This document shows, one piece after another, positions 1-19,565 of a stretch of 64,000 nt of DNA. How positions within the stretch are numbered: position 1 is the stretch's first letter; each line of letters begins with the position of its first letter. Source of the DNA: VAXT01 sp035318925 (lineage in GTDB: Bacteria; Actinomycetota; Thermoleophilia; Gaiellales; Gaiellaceae); contig DATHDS010000002.1 of assembly GCA_035318925.1 (NCBI GenBank), positions 1-64,000 of the forward strand, written 5' to 3'. A program made the position numbers and the translations under genes. The notes beneath the pieces are model-generated. The model saw only the letters and a program-made list of their open reading frames with translations, made no database searches and was not told the origin of the DNA.

Positions 1-48
1 TTCGCCTGTCCGAATCACCACGCTAGCCGTTAAGGGAGGCTGCCACAC

Positions 49-3627
<3,579 letters not shown>

Positions 3628-3637
3628 GGGAGAGAAC

Positions 3638-8242
<4,605 letters not shown>

Positions 8243-8266
8243 CCGCAGGCAGAATCCGTTTGGCAC

Positions 8267-8293
8267 GAAGGCGGCACAAGATGTGCCGCCTTC
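8267..8293 (+). terminator. Hairpin terminator after rpoC
   Basis: A perfect 12-bp stem (GAAGGCGGCACA and its complement) with a 3-nt AGA loop, starting 25 nt after the rpoC stop. No U-tract follows, which is common for hairpin terminators in GC-rich actinobacteria. It probably ends the rpoBC transcript. Confidence 0.75.
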
Positions 8294-8358
8294 GCCGTTC
8301 TGGCGCGCCGAAGATGTCTGAATCCGTTGGGAGAGCGTCTCCAACAAAAGCCGCCGGA

Positions 8359-8375
8359 GCCGGGCTTTGCCCGGC
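8359..8375. terminator. Second hairpin in the rpoC/cyclase gap
   Basis: A perfect 7-bp GC stem (GCCGGGC/GCCCGGC) with a TTT loop, between the rpoC terminator and the convergent cyclase gene. It could stop transcription from either side. No other gene is visible in 8243-8495. Confidence 0.4.
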
Positions 8376-8393
8376 GGGAGGCTCACTCCCACC

Positions 8394-8499
8394 ACAGGGC
8401 GAGCCCGTTGACCTGCCGTTCCTCGCGAGTTGTGCTCTTAGTCGGGCAAAGTGCGGAGCACTTTGCCCGAGTCCCGGGCCTGTGGCCCGGGACCTCTAG
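8394..8499 (-). repeat. Composite two-hairpin repeat, copy 1, at the cyclase stop codon
   Basis: Read on the minus strand, the element begins with the CTAG that contains the cyclase stop codon. It continues with a perfect 10-bp hairpin (arms 8471-8480 and 8484-8493), then a perfect 13-bp hairpin (arms 8442-8454 and 8458-8470), then about 45 nt containing GAGGAACGGC and ACGGGCTCGCC. A second full copy lies after rplQ (30456-30562) in the same orientation relative to the stop codon, and the last part recurs after ku. Probably a dispersed repeat that also works as a terminator. Confidence 0.8.
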
Positions 8500-9713
8500 C
8501 CGGCGGAGTGCAGGTTCGGAGGATCTTCGGGCGCAGGCGCGATGTTCGGCGGCATGTTCGAGGGCGGCTGCGGGTGGAGCAGGCTCGCTGCGACGACCTG
8601 GCTCTTGCCGCGCTCCTTCGCGCCGTAGAGCGCGTGATCTGCACGCTGGAAGAACGCGATCGCGTCGTCGTCGGGCTGAAGGTCCGCGACTCCGGCCGAG
8701 ATCGTGAGCGGGCCGGCCTGTCCGACGGGGCGGGTCGAAACGGCCTTCTGCAACCTCGCGTAGAGCTGGTCCGCATCTGACAGCACGGACTCGGGGAGGA
8801 TGACCGCGAACTCGTCGCCGCCCACACGGCAGGCGATGTCGGCACTGCGGACGACCTCGCGGACGCGCTCGGCGGCTTCGGCCAGGACGCCGTCCCCGGA
8901 GAGATGGCCGATCCGGTCGTTGATCGCCTTGAAGTCGTCGAGGTCGAAGATGATGAGCGCGAGGTTGCGGTCGTAGCGATGCGCGCGGGCGACCTCTCGG
9001 GCGAGCGTCTCGTGGAAGTAGCGCCTGTTGTGGAGGCTCGTCAGCGCGTCGAGGTCTGCGAGCTGGCGCGCCTCGCGGAAGCGGCGTGCATTCTCGATCG
9101 CCGGCCCGGCCCGCATCGCGAGCTCCTCGAGCTCGCCCACCTGCTCCTCGCTGAAGGTCAGAGCGGCCGCGCGGGTGAAGATCGTCACGAAGCCGAGCGG
9201 CGCCGCCTCGCCCGGGAGCGGCACCGCGACCCCGGCTCGGATCGCGTCGGCGTCCGCGGCGACCTGCTCGGCGCTGTAGTCGTACGACATCGTGATCACG
9301 CGTGCTTCTCGCCCGTCGAGCGGGCCGGACACCGACTGGCGCTCGGCCTCCTCGGCCGAGAGGCCGAGACTGGCGACGATCGGCTGGCCTCCGGGCTGCG
9401 ACGCCAGTGAGATGAGAGCCGCGTCGACGCCGTCGATCGAGCCGGCGGCGTCGAGCACACGCGTGAGCACCTCGTCGAGGTCGATCGAGCCGGCGAGCTC
9501 GCCGAGCAGTCGGGTGCGCTGGCCTTCGAGCTGGGAGACCTCGAGGGCGCCGGTCAGCTCGCGCACCATGTCGTCCATGCGCGACTCGAGATCGCGCACG
9601 ACCTTGGTGAGCCGCTCATCGGGCTCCGGCGAGCGGTGGACGATCCACTGGAAGAGCAGCGTCACGACCAGCGTTGCCAACGCCGCGCCGACCGCCGCGA
9701 GGGCGATGATCAT
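8496..9713 (-). CDS. Membrane-anchored GAF-GGDEF diguanylate cyclase
   Basis: Predicted to make cyclic di-GMP from two GTP. Of its 405 residues, 2-22 form a single N-terminal membrane helix. A short coiled coil, a GAF-like sensory region (about 65-215) and a GGDEF domain from DLDALTSLHNRR (about 220) to 380 follow. The active-site GGDEF is intact at residues 298-302, and RSAD at 289-292 sits five residues before it, which is the canonical inhibitory I-site, so product feedback is expected. The start ATG follows GAGGGAG. The gene faces away from the str operon and lies between rpoC and rpsL, which are normally neighbours on one strand. The ligand of the GAF region is unknown. Confidence 0.92.
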   Translation of the reverse strand: MIIALAAVGAALATLVVTLLFQWIVHRSPEPDERLTKVVRDLESRMDDMVRELTGALEVSQLEGQRTRLLGELAGSIDLDEVLTRVLDAAGSIDGVDAALISLASQPGGQPIVASLGLSAEEAERQSVSGPLDGREARVITMSYDYSAEQVAADADAIRAGVAVPLPGEAAPLGFVTIFTRAAALTFSEEQVGELEELAMRAGPAIENARRFREARQLADLDALTSLHNRRYFHETLAREVARAHRYDRNLALIIFDLDDFKAINDRIGHLSGDGVLAEAAERVREVVRSADIACRVGGDEFAVILPESVLSDADQLYARLQKAVSTRPVGQAGPLTISAGVADLQPDDDAIAFFQRADHALYGAKERGKSQVVAASLLHPQPPSNMPPNIAPAPEDPPNLHSAG

Positions 9714-9860
9714 CGCCGCTCCCTCACGCTGTAACTCCTCTCATGTGGTTTCCCCAGTGCTGCTAGCCCCGGGGCGGCCGGGCCTGGAACTCACTGTAAT
9801 CGCGTTTCTGACGCTTGACCATAGGGAAAGCCGGTGAAATTTCCCTGTAGACGCGCGGTT

Positions 9861-9890
9861 TTGCGGCAGGGAACCGGTTTTCGCTACCAT
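9861..9890 (+). promoter_or_regulatory. Candidate str-operon promoter
   Basis: TTGCGG (9861-9866), an 18-nt spacer and TACCAT (9885-9890), about 67 nt before the rpsL start. Each hexamer matches the housekeeping consensus at four positions. The surrounding 9714-9860 stretch holds an AGGGAAA/TTTCCCT inverted repeat (9823-9846) but no gene. Confidence 0.45.
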
Positions 9891-9900
9891 TGCTTGCTCG

Positions 9901-9923
9901 GTTGGCAGGCGCCGCCTGCCGAC
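9901..9923 (+). promoter_or_regulatory. Leader hairpin upstream of rpsL
   Basis: A 7-bp stem GGCAGGC/GCCTGCC with a GCC loop, extended by weak pairs and followed by CTTTGTTGTG. It lies between the candidate promoter and the rpsL Shine-Dalgarno. It could act as an attenuator or a protein-binding leader; there is no direct evidence for either. Confidence 0.35.
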
Positions 9924-9956
9924 CTTTGTTGTGTCAGAACCTAACTCCGGGAGCAG

Positions 9957-10325
9957 ATGCCGACCGTCAACCAACTGGTTCGAAAAGGCCGCCGCGCGCC
10001 GAAGGGCAAGACCAAGCGCCCGGCCCTCACAGGCGCCCCGCAGAAGCGGGGGGTCTGCACTCGCGTGTTCACGCATACGCCAAAGAAGCCGAACTCGGCG
10101 TTGCGCAAGGTCGCACGCGTCCGGCTGACGAACGGCTTCGAGGTCACGACCTACATCCCCGGCGAGGGGCACAACCTCCAGGAGCACTCGGTCGTGCTCA
10201 TCCGAGGCGGCCGTGTCCGCGACCTGCCGGGCGTGCGCTACAAGGTGATCCGAGCCGCGCTCGACACCGCCGGCGTCCCGGACCGCAAGCAGGGCCGCTC
10301 CAAGTACGGAGCCAAAAAGTCGTAG
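9957..10325 (+). CDS. rpsL: 30S ribosomal protein S12
   Basis: S12, 122 residues, lies at the decoding centre of the small subunit and opens the str operon. ATG 9957 follows CGGGAGC. The streptomycin-determining loop TPKKPNSALRK is wild type, with K43 corresponding to the E. coli K42/K43 position. RDLPGVRYK near residue 89 is the second resistance hot-spot and is also normal, so streptomycin susceptibility at the target is predicted. The TAG stop shares one base with the GTG start of rpsG (TAGTG). Confidence 0.99.
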   Translation: MPTVNQLVRKGRRAPKGKTKRPALTGAPQKRGVCTRVFTHTPKKPNSALRKVARVRLTNGFEVTTYIPGEGHNLQEHSVVLIRGGRVRDLPGVRYKVIRAALDTAGVPDRKQGRSKYGAKKS

Positions 10326-10794
10326 TGCCACGCCGTGCCGAAATCCAGGTTCGCGAAGCTGTCCCGGACCCCGTCTACAACTCGCAGCTCGTCACCCAGG
10401 TGATCAACAAGGTGATGACGCGCGGAAAGCGCTCGACCGCCGAGCAGATCGTCTACGACGCCCTGGACCGCGTGGGCTCGAAAACGAACAAGCCCCCGGT
10501 CGAGGTGCTCGAGCAGGCCGTGAAGACGGTGACGCCGGTGCTCGAGGTTCGCCCTCGACGTGTCGGCGGCGCCCAGTACCAGGTGCCCGTCGAGGTGCCG
10601 ATGCGGCGTGCCCGCACGCTGGCCGTGCGCTGGCTCGTCACGTTCGCCCGCCAGCGGCGCGAGAAGCACATGGACGAGAAGCTCGCCGGCGAGATCCTCG
10701 ACGCGCTCGAGCAGCAGGGCGGAGCCTTCAAGCGCAAGGACGACCTCTACCGAATGGCGCAGGCCAACAAGGCCTTCGCGCACTACCGCTGGTA

Positions 10795-10795
<1 letters not shown>
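10325..10795 (+). CDS. rpsG: 30S ribosomal protein S7
   Basis: S7, exactly 156 residues, the standard bacterial length. It nucleates assembly of the 30S head and contacts the 3' major domain of 16S rRNA. I chose GTG 10325 because it gives the canonical PRRAEIQVR start and overlaps the rpsL stop by one base. An upstream in-frame extension exists but only reads through rpsL. RSTAEQIVYDAL and the C-terminal AHYRW are typical. Its TAA overlaps the fusA ATG by one base. Confidence 0.98.
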
Positions 10796-12891
<2,096 letters not shown>

Positions 12892-12912
12892 GAAAGGAAC
12901 CGGAGGAGGAAC

Positions 12913-14103
<1,191 letters not shown>

Positions 14104-14117
14104 AACGCTACGCGTCC

Positions 14118-14165
14118 ATGGATCATGAAATGCCCACCAAAGAAGAGACAGGAGTCCTGAAGTAG
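14118..14165 (+). CDS. Possible 15-residue leader peptide before rpsJ
   Basis: A short ATG frame of 15 codons lies in the 61-nt tuf-rpsJ gap, and its TAG stop overlaps the rpsJ GTG by one base (TAGTG), the same arrangement as rpsL/rpsG. It has no clear Shine-Dalgarno of its own, and it may simply be chance. If translated, it would couple rpsJ to an upstream initiation event. Confidence 0.22.
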   Translation: MDHEMPTKEETGVLK

Positions 14166-14473
14166 TGGCTCAGCAGAAAATCCGCATCCGTTTGAAGGGG
14201 TACGACCACCAGCAGCTCGACCGGTCGGCCCAGTCGATCGTCGACACCGCTCAGCGCAGCGGGGCGACGATCACTGGTCCCGTCCCGTTGCCGACGGAGC
14301 GGAACATCTACTGCGTCATCCGCAGCCCGTTCAAGGACAAGGACTCGCGCGAGCACTTCGAGGTGCGGACGCACAAGCGGCTGATCGACATCCACAGCCC
14401 CACGCCGAAGACGATCGACCAGCTGATGCGGCTCGATCTCCCGGCCGGGGTCGACATCGAGATCAAGCTCTGA
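14165..14473 (+). CDS. rpsJ: 30S ribosomal protein S10
   Basis: S10, 102 residues, a component of the 30S head; in E. coli it also joins NusB in antitermination complexes. The GTG start follows GGAG by about 10 nt. RIRLKGYDHQQLD at the N-terminus and the SPTPKTIDQLM segment are canonical. It heads the S10 block here, directly after tuf and without an obvious new promoter, so the str and S10 operons may be joined. The stop overlaps the rplC start (TGATG). Confidence 0.98.
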   Translation: MAQQKIRIRLKGYDHQQLDRSAQSIVDTAQRSGATITGPVPLPTERNIYCVIRSPFKDKDSREHFEVRTHKRLIDIHSPTPKTIDQLMRLDLPAGVDIEIKL

Positions 14474-15102
14474 TGAAAGGCATCGTCGGGAAAAAGCTGG
14501 GCATGACGCAGATCTTCGACCCCGAGAGCGGCCAGGTGACGGCCGTGACCGTGATCGAGGCCGGCCCATGCCCGGTCGTCCAGCTGAAGACCGAGGAGAC
14601 CGACGGCTACGAGGCGGTCCAGCTCGCGTTCGACGAGGTTCCGGAGCGAAAGGTGACGAAGGCGCGTATGGGGCATCTGAAGAAGACCGAGACGGCTCCG
14701 CATCGCCATCTCGTCGAGTTCCGCGGCACGAGTGAGGCCGTGCTCGGCGAGCCGGTGACGGTCGAGGTGTTCGAGCCGGGCGACACGATCAAGGTGACCG
14801 GGATCTCGATCGGCAAGGGCTTCGCAGGGACGATCAAGCGCCACAACTTCCAGCGCGGCCCCAAGAGCCACGGCTCGCACAACATCCGCAAGCCGGGCTC
14901 GATCGGCTCCTCGGCAACGCCCTCGCGCGTGTTCAAGGGCATGCGCATGGCCGGCCGTCTCGGCGGCAAGCGACGGACGCAGGTCGGTCTCACCGTCCAT
15001 TCGGTCGACACCGAGCAGAACCTGCTCCTCGTCAAGGGAGCGGTGCCGGGCCCGAAGAACGGCGTCGTCCAGGTCAGGGAGGAGAAGCGTGGCCGTTCCT
15101 AA
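14473..15102 (+). CDS. rplC: 50S ribosomal protein L3
   Basis: L3, 209 residues, binds the 3' end of 23S rRNA near the peptidyl transferase centre. It begins KGIVGKKLGMTQIF. The long internal loop toward the catalytic centre includes the GSIGSSATPSRVFKGMRMAG segment and the residues after it, as in other bacteria. The 5' end overlaps the rpsJ stop by one base, and the 3' end overlaps rplD by 14 nt, so translation through this block is tightly coupled. Confidence 0.98.
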   Translation: MKGIVGKKLGMTQIFDPESGQVTAVTVIEAGPCPVVQLKTEETDGYEAVQLAFDEVPERKVTKARMGHLKKTETAPHRHLVEFRGTSEAVLGEPVTVEVFEPGDTIKVTGISIGKGFAGTIKRHNFQRGPKSHGSHNIRKPGSIGSSATPSRVFKGMRMAGRLGGKRRTQVGLTVHSVDTEQNLLLVKGAVPGPKNGVVQVREEKRGRS

Positions 15103-15721
15103 GGCTGCATTTCTAGACGGCGCGGGCAAGAGCTCGAAGGAGCTCTCGCTCGAGGCCGGCGTGTTCGGCGTCGAGGTCAAGCCGCATCTCCTGCACGAGG
15201 CCGTGCGCGCCGAGCTGAACGCCCGCCGGGCCGGGACCCAGTCGGCGAAGAGCCGCGGGCTCGTCGCTGGCGGACGCGCCAAGCCGTGGCGCCAGAAGGG
15301 CACCGGCCGGGCCCGCGCGGGGACGATTCGCGCGCCCCAGTTCACGGGCGGGGGTGCCGCCTTCCCGCCGACGCCGCGCAGCTACGAGGTCAAGGTGAAC
15401 AAGAAGGCGTACCGCTCGGCTCTGCGGGGCGCGCTCAGCGCCCACGCGGGCGACGGCACGCTGGCGGTCGTCGACGGCTCCGCTTTCGACGAGCCCTCGA
15501 CGAAGAAGGCCGTCTCCTTCCTCGAGGCCTGGGGCAAGGAGCGCCCGCTGGTGCTCGTTGCGAACGCCGACGAGGCAGCGCTCGTGAAGTCGTTCCGTAA
15601 CGTCGAGCGGGTGGTCATCGTGCCGCCGTCGGAGCTCGAGGTCGCGGCCATCCTCTGGGCCCGCTCGCTGCTCGTCAGCGAGGGCGCTCTCGAGTCGGTT
15701 CAGAAGCGAGCCGGGTCATGA
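15089..15721 (+). CDS. rplD: 50S ribosomal protein L4
   Basis: L4, 210 residues, lines the polypeptide exit tunnel. GTG 15089 lies inside the end of rplC and is preceded by GGGAGGAG within that gene. The tunnel loop is recognisable as KPWRQKGTGRARAG. In gamma-proteobacteria L4 represses the S10 operon, but I see no equivalent leader here. The stop overlaps the rplW start (ATGA). Confidence 0.98.
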   Translation: MAVPKAAFLDGAGKSSKELSLEAGVFGVEVKPHLLHEAVRAELNARRAGTQSAKSRGLVAGGRAKPWRQKGTGRARAGTIRAPQFTGGGAAFPPTPRSYEVKVNKKAYRSALRGALSAHAGDGTLAVVDGSAFDEPSTKKAVSFLEAWGKERPLVLVANADEAALVKSFRNVERVVIVPPSELEVAAILWARSLLVSEGALESVQKRAGS

Positions 15722-16013
15722 GCCTGCATCCAAACGAAGTGCTGCTCGCGCCCGTGGTCTCGGAGAAGAGCTACAGCCTGATCGAGGACCGGAAGTACTC
15801 GTTCAAGGTGCACAGGGACGCGCACAAGACGCAGGTCCGGCAAGCCGTGGAGCAGCTCTTCGGCGTCAAGGTGCTCGCTGTGAACATCGTCCAGGTTCCG
15901 TCGAAGCCGAAGATGCGCAACTACAAGAAGGGTAGGCGCCCGGGCTGGAAGAAGGCGATCGTCCAGCTCAAAGAGGGCGACTCCATTGAGATCTTCGAGG
16001 GGGCACAAGTCTG

Positions 16014-16014
<1 letters not shown>
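15718..16014 (+). CDS. rplW: 50S ribosomal protein L23
   Basis: L23, 98 residues, sits at the tunnel exit and forms the docking site for trigger factor and SRP. LLAPVVSEKSY at the N-terminus and the GRRPGWKKAIV segment are typical. It overlaps rplD by 4 nt (ATGA) and rplB by 1 nt (TGATG). Confidence 0.98.
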
Positions 16015-16852
<838 letters not shown>

Positions 16853-16856
<4 letters not shown>

Positions 16857-17140
16857 GCAGGTCGTCGAAGAAGGGGCCTTTCGTCGAGGAGCGGCTCTTC
16901 AACCGCATCGAGGCCATGAACGCCTCGGGGTCGAAGAACATGATCAAGACCTGGTCGCGGTCCTCGACCGTCTTCCCGGAGATGGTCGGGCACACGATCG
17001 CGGTCCACGACGGGCGCAAGCACGTCCCGGTCTTCCTCACCGAGCAGATGGTCGGCCACAAGCTCGGCGAGTTCGCGCCGACGAGGACCTTTCGCGCCCA
17101 CTCGGGCGACCGCAAGGTGGAGGTGAAGCGCACCACGTGA
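16853..17140 (+). CDS. rpsS: 30S ribosomal protein S19
   Basis: S19, 95 residues, forms a complex with S13 in the 30S head. ATG 16853 was chosen because it gives the canonical SRSSKKGPFVEERL start and overlaps the rplB stop; a longer in-frame extension into rplB is spurious. VGHKLGEFAPTRTF is the signature segment. The stop overlaps the rplV GTG start. Confidence 0.98.
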
Positions 17141-17685
17141 GCACGCGAGAGACCCAAGAAGTGCGCGCAGCCGCCAACTGGCTGCGGGTCTCCCCGCGGA
17201 AGGCACGGCTCGTCGTCGAGCACATCCGCGGGCGGACCGTGCCCGAGGCGCGGACCGTGCTCGCTTTCACCGATCGCGCAGCTGCCCGTGAGGTCGAGAA
17301 GCTGCTTCGCTCTGCTGTCTCGAACGCGGAAGCGAATCACGGCCTGATTGGCGACGACCTCGTCGTCAAGGCCGCCTACGTGGACGTGGGCCCGGTGATC
17401 AAGCGTTGGCGCGCCCGTGCGCGCGGACGCTCGGTCCAGATCCGCAGGCGCACGTGTCACGTCACGATCAAACTCGTCCCGGGCGTGTCGGCGACGGTCA
17501 CGCGCGCGGCCCCGCCTGCTACCGAGGAGAAGCCGAAGCGCACGCCGCGCCGCAAGGCCGCTCCGAAGGCCAAGGCCGAGACCAAAGCTGCCGAGCCGAA
17601 GGCCGAGGCGAAGCCGAAAGCCAAGCCGAAGGCAACGCCCACGAAGAAGAAAGCACCTGCCAAGAAGAAAGCGAGCGACAGCTAA
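17137..17685 (+). CDS. rplV: 50S ribosomal protein L22 with basic C-terminal tail
   Basis: L22 lines the exit tunnel and contributes the macrolide-sensitive hairpin. The core (residues 1 to about 115) contains WLRVSPRKARLV and VGPVIKRWRARARGR. The protein is 182 residues rather than the usual 110-120: from about residue 118 it runs on as a Lys/Ala/Pro/Glu-rich tail resembling a histone H1 tail. The tail shows no frameshift and is continuous with the core. GTG start, overlapping rpsS by 4 nt; stop overlaps the rpsC ATG by 1 nt. Confidence 0.97.
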   Translation: MSTRETQEVRAAANWLRVSPRKARLVVEHIRGRTVPEARTVLAFTDRAAAREVEKLLRSAVSNAEANHGLIGDDLVVKAAYVDVGPVIKRWRARARGRSVQIRRRTCHVTIKLVPGVSATVTRAAPPATEEKPKRTPRRKAAPKAKAETKAAEPKAEAKPKAKPKATPTKKKAPAKKKASDS

Positions 17686-18779
17686 TGGGCCAAAAAGTCC
17701 ACCCCGGCGGGATGCGCATCGGCGTCATCCACGACTGGAAGTCGAACTGGTACACGGGCACGAAGGAGTTCCCGGCGGCCCTGCTCGAAGACATCAAGAT
17801 CCGCGAGCACATCTACAACAAGCTCTCGCACGCGGGACTCTCCGACGTCCTGATCCGCAAGGACAAGCAGCGGATCACGATCGACATCTACACGGCTCGC
17901 CCCGGAATCGTGATCGGGAAGTCCGGTGCCGAGGTGGACGCGCTCCGCAAAGAGATCCACGGCATGACCCATAAGAACGTGCACATCAACATCAACGAGA
18001 TCAAGCGCCCCGAGCTCGACGCGAAGCTCGTCGCCCAGTCGATCGCCGAGCAGCTCCAGAACCGTGTCAGCTTCCGGCGCGCGATGAAGCGCTCGCTCGC
18101 CTCTGCGATGCGCTCCGGTGCGCACGGTGTGAAGGTGCAGTGCGGCGGCCGGCTCGGCGGGACGGAGATGAGCCGCTCGGAGCACTACTCCGAGGGCCGC
18201 GTGCCGTTGCACACGATCCGCGCCGACATCGACTACGGCTTCGTCGAGGCGAAGACGACCTTCGGCCGCATCGGCGTCAAGGTCTGGATCAACAAGGGCG
18301 AGATCATGCCCGCGGGCTTCGAGAGCGTCGCCCAGCAGAAGGAGACGCGCCTCGGCGACCAGGACACCGCGCGCCGCCTCGGCGGCCGCACGGAGGGCCT
18401 GTCAGCGTCCCGCGAGAGCGGCCGCACCAGGGCGGCCGACCGCGAGGGCCTCGGTCCGGTGCAGAAGCGGCGGCCCAAGCGAGGCGCCCGCCGGCGTCCT
18501 CGCACCGAAGGGGAGTCGACCCCGAGGGAAGAGCCGGGTGCGGCCGAGTCGACGGTCGCCTCGACGGTCGAGCAGGCACCGGTGACCGACGCCCAGCCGG
18601 CCGAGGTCGAAGCGAAGGTCGAGGAGACGGCACAGGCGCCGGTCGTCGACAGCGCACCCGCGGAGGCGGCCGAAGCTCCGCCGGAGTCGGGAGACTCCCC
18701 CGCTGAGGCGCCGACTGCAGCAGCGGCCGAGAAGAAACCCAGGAAGAGGAAGACCAAGAAGGACGAGGAGGCGAGCTAA
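17685..18779 (+). CDS. rpsC: 30S ribosomal protein S3 with ~140-residue C-terminal extension
   Basis: S3 forms part of the mRNA entry site. The core includes GQKVHPGGMRIGV at the N-terminus, a KH domain with the VIGKSG loop (about residue 85) and the GTEMSRSE segment. ATG 17685 overlaps the rplV stop (TAATG). Total length is 364 residues against 210-280 in most bacteria. From about residue 220 the chain becomes Arg-rich, then Glu/Ala/Pro-rich, and ends in a Lys-rich stretch, so it is probably disordered. The stop codon is immediately followed by a 162-nt hairpin that reaches the rplP ribosome-binding site. Confidence 0.97.
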   Translation: MGQKVHPGGMRIGVIHDWKSNWYTGTKEFPAALLEDIKIREHIYNKLSHAGLSDVLIRKDKQRITIDIYTARPGIVIGKSGAEVDALRKEIHGMTHKNVHININEIKRPELDAKLVAQSIAEQLQNRVSFRRAMKRSLASAMRSGAHGVKVQCGGRLGGTEMSRSEHYSEGRVPLHTIRADIDYGFVEAKTTFGRIGVKVWINKGEIMPAGFESVAQQKETRLGDQDTARRLGGRTEGLSASRESGRTRAADREGLGPVQKRRPKRGARRRPRTEGESTPREEPGAAESTVASTVEQAPVTDAQPAEVEAKVEETAQAPVVDSAPAEAAEAPPESGDSPAEAPTAAAAEKKPRKRKTKKDEEAS

Positions 18780-18941
18780 GTGCCCCTCCCAGCAACACTT
18801 GTCGGCTTCTGGCCCGCGATCACGCGGCGCCAGAGCCCACCCTCGCTCTTGTCAAGGCTACGAGCCTTGCCCGCGAGCGAGTGCGGCCTCTGGCTTGGTG
18901 CTCGCGACCCAGAAGCTCAACAGCGTCACTGGAAGGGGCAC
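18780..18941 (+). repeat. Long hairpin element 1 (rpsC-rplP gap)
   Basis: Almost the whole gap folds on itself. The left end (18780-18796) pairs with the right end (18925-18941) at 14 of 17 positions. Further shared blocks GCTTCTGG and CGCGA continue the stem, and the apex holds CTCGCTC/GAGCGAG plus CAAGGCT-ACG-AGCCTTG. The right end supplies the GGAAGGGG Shine-Dalgarno of rplP, which would be paired with CCCCTCCC directly after the rpsC stop. The left ~50 nt and right ~40 nt are clearly similar to the element after rpsQ. No protein is encoded here. Confidence 0.85.
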
Positions 18942-18943
18942 TG

Positions 18944-19369
18944 ATGCTGCTTCCCAAGAAGACGAAGTACCGCAAGCAGCAGCGCGGCCGCCGGAGAGGC
19001 ATCTCGAAGGGTCAGACGCACGTCCAGTTCGGCGACTACGGGCTGAAGGCGATGGAAGCGGCCTGGGTGACGAACCGTCAGATCGAGGCGGCCCGGATCG
19101 CGATGACCCGAAAGATCAAGCGCGGCGGAAAGGTCTGGATCAACGTCTTCCCGGACAAGCCGGTCAGCGAGAAGCCGGCCGAGACGCGCATGGGCTCGGG
19201 CAAGGGCGCACCGGAGCACTGGGTCGCAGTCATCAAGCCGGGCCGCGTCATGTTCGAGCTGTCCGGCGTGCCCGAAGACCTCGCGAAGGAAGCCCTGCGC
19301 CTGGCCGGGAGCAAGCTGCCCATTCAGACGAAGTTCGTGAAACGGGAGGCGGATCTCTTTGCGAGCTAG
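18944..19369 (+). CDS. rplP: 50S ribosomal protein L16
   Basis: L16, 141 residues, organises the A-site and inter-subunit bridge region of the 50S subunit. ATG 18944 gives the canonical LLPKKTKYRKQQRGR start; an in-frame ATG 63 nt upstream falls in the hairpin element and is rejected. GGAAGGGG, part of the hairpin's right arm, is the only Shine-Dalgarno. RMGSGKGAPEHWVAV is the conserved core segment. The 3' end overlaps rpmC by 11 nt. Confidence 0.98.
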   Translation: MLLPKKTKYRKQQRGRRRGISKGQTHVQFGDYGLKAMEAAWVTNRQIEAARIAMTRKIKRGGKVWINVFPDKPVSEKPAETRMGSGKGAPEHWVAVIKPGRVMFELSGVPEDLAKEALRLAGSKLPIQTKFVKREADLFAS

Positions 19370-19562
19370 CGAGTTGCGAGAGATGAGCGACGACCAGCTG
19401 GACGACGCGCTCGCCGAGCGCCGCCAGGAGCTGTTCAACCTGCGATTCCAGTCGGCGACCGGCGCGCTCGACAACGCCGCGCGCCTCAAGCTCGCCAAGC
19501 GCGAGATCGCCCGGATCTTGACCGTACGAAACGAGCGCGAGCTCGCGAAGGAGACGACCTAA
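19359..19562 (+). CDS. rpmC: 50S ribosomal protein L29
   Basis: L29, 67 residues, a two-helix protein beside L23 at the tunnel exit. It starts at TTG 19359 inside the end of rplP, with GGGAGG about 10 nt upstream. The pattern ELRxMSDDQLDDAL followed by ELFNLRFQSATG is diagnostic. Only 3 nt separate it from the rpsQ GTG. Confidence 0.97.
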   Translation: MRASELREMSDDQLDDALAERRQELFNLRFQSATGALDNAARLKLAKREIARILTVRNERELAKETT

Positions 19563-19565
19563 CCC

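Noticed and set aside
9890..10324. Upstream extension of the S7 reading frame through rpsL
   Set aside because: Out-of-frame reading of S12; S7 is complete at its canonical 156 residues from GTG 10325.
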